A stretch of DNA of 64,000 nucleotides from Artemisia argyi. Taxonomy: Eukaryota > Streptophyta > Magnoliopsida > Asterales > Asteraceae. The stretch covers positions 83,912,259-83,976,258 of the forward strand of contig CM060680.1 of the NCBI GenBank assembly GCA_030686995.1. Reading direction: 5' to 3'. The position numbers and the translations under genes are program-made. Shown here in pieces: positions 56,834 to 64,000 of the stretch. The notes beneath the pieces are model-generated. The model was not told the origin of the DNA and ran no database searches. It was given only the letters and a program-made list of their open reading frames with translations. The number at the start of each line of letters is the position of its first letter. Position 1 is the stretch's first letter.

Positions 56834-59800
56834 AAATTTGATTGACTCCAAACGGTCAACTAAATTGACCAGGTGAATGGTCAACTAAGTCAAACTGCCT
56901 AGAGTCAATGCTCCGTGGAAGTACAGGGTTTCCCCGGGTCGTTATGTCCCGACGAGGTGTGATGGTTATCAAACGGGTTTGTGATCGGGTGAATTTGGAC
57001 AGGAAAAGGGTTTGTGATTGAATACACTACTGATTTGTACAATGAAATAGCTTAAATAAGCTATATGAATAAGACTGGAAATTTAGAAAAACCAGAAACG
57101 TGTAAAACCTAAAAACGTGTACGTTCAATTTAAATTTACGTGAACGTACGGAATAAAAAGTGAAAACTGAAATCCGAAAACCCACAGGGGGTGAAAATGA
57201 CCTTTTTACAAACCTAAGGTTAAAAGAAAATTTTTAGAAAAAGAAAATTAATTTTTACACTAATTAATTATTTAATATTACTTAAATACTATTTAATTCT
57301 AATTATTAATATTGAAATTACTTAAATACAATATAATATTATTTTAACACTAGAAAAATGAAAATAAAATTTCTAAAATTATAAAATAACTAAAAACAAG
57401 TTTTAAAATTAAAAATATGTATTTTTGTCTTTTTGTGGTTTTTCTATTAACTAATTACTAATTATATATTAATTACCAAATTAAAATAATTTAAATTATA
57501 AAAAATAGAAAATGAACAGTAAAAATTCTAGAAAAATTCCTAAAATTATATTATATTATATAAAAGCTAGGAAAAATATAAAAACTATGTCTTACTTAAT
57601 AAAAACTAATTATGCTATTTAAAACTTAATTATTAATTAATTATTAATAAAACTAATATTAAATCTAATAAATACTAAATGACAAAATAAAAATCTGAGA
57701 AATTTACTAAAATTACTTTAATATAAAAGGTAATTAATAAAAATATAAAAATTCCAAGTACTTAATAAAAATCTAAAAATGGAAATTAAAATTTAAATTA
57801 TATTAAATAGAAACTATCACTTATTATTAAATTGGTTTTTCTTGATTTTTCTTTTTGAAAACTAATTTACACCTTAAAAAAATCAACTTTTGTATAAACA
57901 ACTTTTTTTCAACTTAAAAATAAGCACCGTGGATGCTTATTAGCACCACAGTTGACTTTAGTTGACCAAAGAAGAAAATGAGCTCAAATGAGCTTAAGTG
58001 GGACCCACTATGGGTGATTCAGGTCTAATAAAGTTATTTGAACTTGAATAAGCTAGAAAAACCACATGGGATCCACAGAATAAGCTATAAGATCAAAATA
58101 AGCACTTGGCCAAACCAAATTTGACTCAGAAAAGGGACAAACTAAAGGGGCTGATTCAGGCGGGGTCCATAAGGGTTGAGGTCAAACTAATGGTCAAAGT
58201 TAGAAGAGTACTAGGAGGGGGTTGGGAGGAACCAAGTGGGTGGCTTGTGGACCACTGTGGAGGTCAGAAACCACCACCAAAGTGGGTGGTGTGGCTGTGG
58301 TGCTGCTACAGCAGGGGAACCCCTGCCCTGCAGGTGTGTTTGGACCTAGCTGGGGCCCACAATAAAGATCCCAAAAATACAATGAAGGGGGGGGTATCAA
58401 AGTTGAGCTGGGGGATTATGAGTAGGAACAAGTTTCACCCCCTAAAACCTTATACAAAAATCTAATTAAATCATGCCAGTATTGGAAAAATCTGAGAAAG
58501 CACATTTGACTTTTTGATAAAAACTTGGAATGTTGACCTTTTTGAACTTTTGATGATTCCTAGATGCTGAAAATGGTATATTATACTAAAGTGACACTAA
58601 ATAAAGCTACATTAACTACTTATGAATGGGGATGATGTGATTTGGGAACCTAAAACATAACACATGACAAATAAGGGGATTTAAGAGGTCATTTTGACTT
58701 CTGCCTTGAGAATGACCAAGAGAAGGATTGACTGAAGCTAATTAAGGCCTGGGTTGTATGTTTACTCAGTTAGTATCAAATAACAACAACAGTCACAACA
58801 AAATCCCTAATCCAAACACCCTCTTAATTGACTGTTTCACTAAGATTTTGATTATGAAGCTTAAGTTGACTAAACTAATGATCATAACTTAATCCTAGGA
58901 TGATACTAAAGCAAAATGAGCAACAAAATGTTACTAATATCTACAAGATGTCAAGTATGCAGTGTTGACTAAACATGAGTAGTGGTATGCAATATTGAGC
59001 TAGAGCACATAAAAGCTAAACCTAAGCCCTTAAACAACTCTAACAAGCAGTACTAAACACAAATAAGCTACAAGCTTCAGCTAATAAGCTAAAAATAAAG
59101 GGAAATACAGAAATGGCAATAAGGACTTACTTGGAAACTGAAAATATGATGCTAAGAGAAACTGCTATATGAGATGATAAGATAAGCTCATATAAGCTAA
59201 GAGAGAGCTTAATGAGCTTATCCAGAGGGTATTAGAGCTTATACAAGCTTATATCCCCTCACCTATTTGTATTTCCTATTTATTTTTTATTTTTTGGTAT
59301 TTTCTTGTACTTTTTATGAATTCCAATATACTAACTGATCTAAAATCTTTCAAAAGCTTATAGTTAAGCTTCTGTGAGCTTAATAACACCTAAACAACAA
59401 CTATCTTCAGTAATCAAGACACAATGAGATTTCTTAATAAAAATTATTCATAGAACTGAAATTGCAATAAAACTTGAGTTTAAAACTTAACAACTGATTA
59501 AATTACATTACAAAGGTTTCAGAAAACTTTCTTAGAATAAAAATTACAACTAACAATAGAAATTACAATAAGGACGATTTTTACTAAACTAATAACTAAA
59601 CTAATTCTACTCTAACAATTTCTTCTGCTCTTTTTCTTTTCTTTTATAGACCTTGGGGCTTGTCTCTGACTTTCCCACTTGTTTCTTGGTCGTTGGATGG
59701 CTTATGTTTGATCTTGGCCTTTGAATTGATTTTCGCGCCATTTTTATATATAACCATTGGGGCAGTTTTAGTGGGTGTAGGTGAGGTATTAAATGAGGTT

Positions 59801-60600
59801 TGGTAATGTGGGAGACAAGGGGGAGTGTTGGTGAGGATTTGGTGGAAAAGGAGAGGAGAGGGGAGGTGAGACAGGGAGCGGGAAATGGGGAGGTAGGGGA
59901 TGGTGAACAGTGGTCCTGGGGTGGGTGTTTGACCAAGGGTGTTGACCGGTTAATATATCAAAAAGGGGTGAGAGTTTTGGGCTTATGGGGGTTTTGGGCC
60001 AATGGTTAGTGGATTAGGGGTGTACATGGACCAGATTGTGGATTTGGTTTGGATTTGGAATTATAATAAAAAAGGGTCCATTAGGTTTAGTATTAAAACA
60101 CAAGGACCATTAGTGTAAATTCTGAAATTCCAAGGGGCTGTTTTGCCAAGCATCCAAAGTATCTTCAAGGGTGTAATTTGCCAATAACCAATAACACAAG
60201 GACCATAAACAAAGTTTTCCATTTTAAAACACCCGGGGACCAAAACTGTGAAAAGTGAAACTTCAGGGACCAAAAGTGTAAATTCTCAAAACTTTTTAGA
60301 TTTTTCACCAAAGGACAAAATATGACAACTTATGATTTAAAAAGGACCTTTGGTGATAATTTTCCATATTTTGAATGGCCAGGGACTAGTTTTGACATTT
60401 TATGAAAGTTGGGGGACTGAAACTGCCAATTTTGCAAACTTTGATCGTTTTTCATTTGTTTTTGCTTATTTTGCAACTAAAACATATAAAACACAATTTT
60501 GAAATATTTTCAGTATTTTGATGTATTTCTGAGTGTTTTTGTATGTTTTGCAGTTCAGATTTGACCAAAAATGATGAGTGTTTGAGCACTCATCAGTTAT

Positions 60601-61172
60601 ATTTAATGCATAAGTAACTACTAAGGAGGCCATGTTAGGATCTAGTAGTCGGCTCGACACAGGAAGAGGTAGAAGCTTATAGAGTTAGGGAAGATCGTAC
60701 ACGGCCCTACGAATGGTATTAAGGAATATAACCCGTCATCCATGCAATTGTAACAAACTAATCAACCAGTAAAAGATAGCTAGGGAGTAGTGAAATCTAA
60801 GTAAACACATTTCCTCTTATTATTGTTTTCTCCATATTTACTTTAGTATCATTTTATTTTATTTTATTTGCATTTGTAGTTATTTGGGTTAGTTGACTAG
60901 CAACTAATTCCGCCCATTCTTCTAAAACCCGAGATTTTTACTTGCTTTCCACGAAATATAAAAATACAAAATGAATCATCCCTCACCTCTAGAGCTAGTT
61001 TAATTGAGTTTTAATCCTAGCGAACACTATTTTTGAGTTGAACGATCAATCCCCCGGTACTTGTCACTATACTATAATACAACGGTCAGGTACACTGCCT
61101 GGTGGGGATTGCAAGCTTCTCAAGATTCCTTGAGAGGTAAAAACTTTTGCAAGATTGCAAAACCACGCATCA
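60601..61172 (+). repeat. Athila E 5' LTR, right part
   Basis: This is the continuation of the LTR started at 49215, after element D and its second GTTAT. It contains the reverse of the phrases seen near 38340-38460 of Athila A's LTR (CCCCCGGTACTTGTCA, CACTGCCTGGTGGGG) and ends CACGCATCA at 61172. Confidence 0.85.
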
Positions 61173-61178
61173 AGTTTT

Positions 61179-61198
61179 TGGCGCCGTTGCCGGGGAAT
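61179..61198 (+). promoter_or_regulatory. Primer-binding site of Athila E
   Basis: TGGCGCCGTTGCCGGGGA starts seven bases after the LTR end. It is the classic Athila-type site, complementary to a tRNA 3' end (Asp-tRNA in the literature). Confidence 0.9.
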
Positions 61199-61338
61199 AG
61201 TTATTGTCTAGGTTGAAATTTCTTTTTATTAGGTCTATTTGCTAGATTCCTTTCTAGTATGATTTTTATTTTTATAGGTTTTCTTTAGTCTATCTTTTTC
61301 TTTGTTTTCTTTGTTCGTAACCGTTACCATCCGCCATC

Positions 61339-62321
61339 ATGGTAAACGAAGATCTCTCTAATCTTAGAATCACTAGGAGTCATAGTTCCTTAAGAAATCT
61401 TGTTCCGCCCTACGCAGAACCTGAAAAGGAAATGCATAGGCTAAGGCAATCTCTTCCCACACCCGAATCATCTGGCGCAGCCATCAACTTTGATGAGGCC
61501 CTTTCTGAAGAAGATTCAGATCATCACCTTACACCCCCTAGCCCCCAATCCAACCATGATATGGACACTCCTGAAATTCCCACCCCTAAGCGCCTTAAGG
61601 ATTACTCCTCCCGAACCCTCGCGGCTTCTCAAATGCCATTGTTTTTCCAAACGAATGCACCAATGAGGTCTTGCATGCAAACGATGTTTGGCTTGTCCAG
61701 AGTGTATGCAAGTTTCACGGGTTGCAAACTAGTGACCCAATTCAACATGTTAGGGATTTCTTGAAGATAGTGGACACCCTCCATGCGGATGGGGCCACTA
61801 GAAACACGTCCCGATTACGGTTCTTTCCTTTTACCCTTCAAGAAAAAGCCAAAGATTGGTACGATAAACTTCCCTCTAAGTTCATTTTTACATGGGAGCA
61901 ACTTATCTCTAAATTTTATGAGAAATTCTTCCCAGCAAGAAAAACCTCAGCATTTCGGAATAGGATCCTTCGTTTCCGTAAAGGAAAAGATGAACCCATC
62001 TGTAGATCATGGATTAGATTCAAAGATCTAATAAGACAAGTTCCCCATCATGGCATCGAGCTTTGGCTTCTTGTCCAAATCTTCTATGACAACGTCTCCC
62101 AAAACGACAAGAACGGAATCAATAATTCGATAAAAGGGAAAATAGCCAATCTAAGCGCCGAGGAAGGGTGGAAAAGGATTGAGGAATATGCTCAAGACCA
62201 GGACGATACCTGGGATGAACCTGATTCGACTGTGAGTATATCCGAAATCGTACAAACACTCTCGCCTAAGAATCGGCTGAGAAAGCTTCACGAGAAGGTA
62301 TCATACCTAGCAGGGTCATGA
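61339..62321 (+). pseudogene. Athila E gag, frameshifted
   Basis: The ORF starts at ATG 61339 with an acidic, Pro/Ser-rich N-terminus. A frameshift near 61655-61690 moves the coding frame, which then runs to 62321 with the Retrotrans_gag core (RLRFFPFTLQEKAKDWYDKL, then FPARKTSAFRNRI, then FKDLIRQVPHHGIELWL). An in-frame TGA at 62319-62321 ends it. The same frame continues beyond with the knuckle. This would be the capsid-forming Gag of an autonomous Athila. The shift and stop make it non-functional. Confidence 0.88.
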
Positions 62322-63059
62322 ACAGCTAAACGACTATCAAACCCATACTTGATTTGCGACCACTGTAGGGGCCCGCATAAAGTAGAAGAATGCGGGGGAG
62401 AAACCACTACTGAACATGCGTACTTGTCAAGCCATGACATCTTCGATGATCCTTCCCTTTTGACTTTTTACCAAAATGATGATTTTACCCCTTGGGGAAA
62501 TCTTATAAGAAAAGAGGGGGGAGAGAAAGGTCCTGACTTCAAAATCAGAAGCACTTTTGAGGATGATCTTGGACACTTCACTCATGAAAAAGGCTTACAA
62601 TTGAAAGGGCTTGACGAGCTCATCACTGAACAACAAAATGACATAGAAAAATGGTTCCTAGAACTTAATGCTACCCTTGATGGCCATAACAAGCCCCAAG
62701 TAAGCCAAAAAGACCCCCTGCTCACTATTACTACTCTAGCCGGAACAACAACCAATGATCCTCCTTATCCGAGCCAACACCCCATCGCCGTTGAGCCAAA
62801 TATTCCTCACAGGGAAGAAGGTAATGTGAGCGATGAGACTCCCGAGCAGCCCCCTCAGATGACTTCCTCTCCACCTACTCCACCCAACCAACCTGTGAAA
62901 GTCCCATTTCCGTGCCGCCTCAAGAATCAAAAGATTGAGAATGATAACAAAAGATTCTTGTCATATTTAAAGGATTCAGTGGTCACCATACCCCTCCTTG
63001 ATGCATGCTACCATATGCCCAAATATAGCACATACTTCAAGAGATTACTTGCCAACTAA
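62322..63059 (+). pseudogene. Athila E gag C-terminus with zinc knuckle
   Basis: This is in the same frame as the preceding gag segment. It opens with ICDHCRGPHKVEECGG (knuckle CX2CX4HX4C type). A long polar linker follows, Pro-rich near 62850-62920, then SYLKDSVVTIPLLDACYHMP, as in Athila Gag-Pol just ahead of the protease. It ends in TAA at 63057-63059. It is separated from the protease segment only by that stop. Confidence 0.8.
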
Positions 63060-63716
63060 AAAAGACTTTAGGGTCTTGTGACTCTAGGAGAAGAATGTTC
63101 GGTGGTGACCCAACGAGGACTACCGAAAAAGGTAGACGACTCGGGTAGTTTCACCTTGCCCTGTTCCATAGGATCTCTATCAGTGAAGAATGCTCTAGCT
63201 GATTTAGGGGCAACCATCAACCTCATGCCCTACTTCATGTTCCTCAAACTAGGGTATTCCGGATTGAAACCAACCCGTATGAACATCCAACTAGCTGATA
63301 GATCAGTCAAATACCCCTTGGGGATCTGCGAGAACATGCTAGTTAAAGTAGGGAAGTTCAAATTTTTGGTTGACTTTGTACTCTTAGAAATGGAGGAGGA
63401 TGACCTAGTGCCCATCATCTTAGGGAGACCATTTCTTGCCACCGCTCGTGCCGCCATTGATGTTCATGACGGAAAGTTAACCCTACAAGTAGGAGCCGAC
63501 AACTTAACCTTTGATATTAAGGATACAATGAACCTTTCTCTCGAAGCAGCTAACCGGCTATATTTCATCGGAGAGGTCGATGAATTAACCGATGTCATTG
63601 ACAAGTGTGTTGATGAACAAATCGAAGAAGGTTGGTTGCTGGATGAGGCTTTCCTAACCGTGATTGAGACGGAGAAAATAGAGGGTGTTAGCGCAGTCTC
63701 TTTCTATCCCGGATGA
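63060..63716 (+). pseudogene. Athila E protease domain
   Basis: An aspartic protease of the retropepsin type is readable in the same frame as gag. Seen here are SFTLPCSIGS, the active-site region ALADLGATINLMP (Asp-Leu-Gly), LADRSVKYPLGICENMLV and IILGRPFLATARAAIDV, the flap and C-terminal parts. The domain itself is uninterrupted, ending with a TGA at 63714-63716 ahead of RT. It serves as the active reference for the Asp-less protein of Athila A. Confidence 0.85.
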
Positions 63717-64000
63717 GAAGTCACTGAACCACTCGAGTTACGTAAACCCGAAAACAAACTTAAACCCTTCGTCATCAAACCACCCAAGTTAGAACTCAAG
63801 GAACTCCCAAACCATTTAGAATATGCTTTCCTCAAGGGAAAAGATCAACTTCCAGTAATCATAAATTCTTCCCATGAAGATGGACAAAAAGATAAACTCC
63901 TTGGAGTTTTAAAGAAATATAAGGGAGTCATTGCATGGAGTTTAGCTGATATTAAGGGGATCAACTCGACCTTCTGCACGCATAAAATACTTATGGAAGA
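63717..64000 (+). pseudogene. Athila E reverse transcriptase, N-terminal part, cut by window end
   Basis: The frame continues after the TGA with PELELKELPNHLEYAF-like residues and KYKGVIAWSLADIKGI, the segment just before the RT fingers in Ty3/gypsy elements. The window ends before the catalytic YxDD box. The remaining pol, the 3' LTR, and the far parts of C, Tat-2 and Tat-1 should follow in that order. Confidence 0.8.

Larger units (their letters stand above)
50080..60595 (-). mobile_element. Element D: large Athila-like element with 3.7-kb LTRs
   Basis: The LTRs are 50080-53813 (3734 bp, 3' LTR) and 56839-60595 (3757 bp, 5' LTR), flanked by GTTAT (50075-50079 and 60596-60600). The primer site (minus strand, TGGCGCCGCTGCCGGGGA) lies at about 56815-56833. 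A purine tract (minus strand AGTGTGGGGGA) sits at 53815-53825. The LTRs are nearly identical. The clearest difference is about 15 bases missing near 50205 compared with about 56965. The interior of 3025 bp has one broken ORF and no pol. The LTRs are unusually long for an Athila-type element. Confidence 0.93.

Noticed and set aside
58106..58465. 119-codon frame in the element D LTR (also 51332-51538)
   Set aside because: It lies wholly in LTR sequence. The paired LTR copy is shortened by indels, and there is no recognisable domain.
1..64000. tRNA, rRNA or snRNA genes
   Set aside because: None was recognised on either strand. The primer-binding sites are only short complements of tRNA 3' ends.

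Overview
This is a stretch of eukaryotic plant nuclear DNA. The evidence is one intron-containing nuclear gene for a plastid fatty-acid enzyme, AT-rich intergenic DNA, microsatellites, MITEs, LINE debris and many plant LTR retrotransposons (Ty1/copia, Ty3/gypsy of the Tat, Athila and Tekay-like kinds, and a TRIM). Several retroelement protein types (acidic ORFs with CGGPH knuckles, DUF4283 zinc-knuckle ORFs) recall those common in Asteraceae. That family assignment is an inference from memory and is not proven.

Left part (1-28.6 kb). The only clear host gene is a seven-exon 3-oxoacyl-ACP synthase I (KAS I-like) gene at 19596-22556 (+), with all catalytic residues present. A broken, inverted copy of its promoter and exon 1 lies at 2335-2953 and continues at about 4280-4345 (-). 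That copy is split by a Harbinger/Tourist-like MITE (2954-4279, TTA target duplication), which is itself split by a TRIM retrotransposon (3114-4216, AAGAG duplication). The functional promoter preserves the empty site of the MITE. Two elements coding only for a DUF4283/CCHC protein and ending in poly(A) flank this system: a decayed one at 1-2286 (+), and a fresh one at 22678-25207 (-) just 3' of KAS I, with an intact 641-residue ORF and a 17-bp target duplication. Also present are a 5'-truncated LINE (4917-5337), a hAT-like MITE (5454-6082), a deleted LTR element (7939-10051) and a 6.5-kb gypsy element with about 1.96-kb LTRs and a ruined interior (10816-17331).

Right part (28.6-64 kb). This is a stack of nested retrotransposons. 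Tat-1 (5' LTR 28641-29314, gag to 32461) carries a solo copia-type LTR (29545-30828). It is cut in its protease region by Tat-2 (5' LTR 32462-33117). Tat-2 carries a 62-bp tandem array and an antisense, intron-containing ORF, and is cut by a non-autonomous Athila ('A', 38307-44687, TSD aaacc). The Tat-2 3' LTR (46400-46836) is cut by gypsy element C (from 46837). C is cut by Athila E (from 49215), whose 5' LTR is in turn cut by element D (50080-60595, 3.7-kb LTRs, TSD gttat). E resumes at 60601 with gag, protease and the start of RT, running off the window. Tat-1, Tat-2, C and E all continue, or should have remnants, beyond base 64000.

Most retroelement ORFs are broken. The intact reading frames of note are KAS I, the 641-aa DUF4283 protein, a 285-aa retropepsin-like protein lacking a catalytic Asp motif (Athila A), and a 411-residue open frame forming most of an acidic zinc-knuckle protein with one amber stop (element D).
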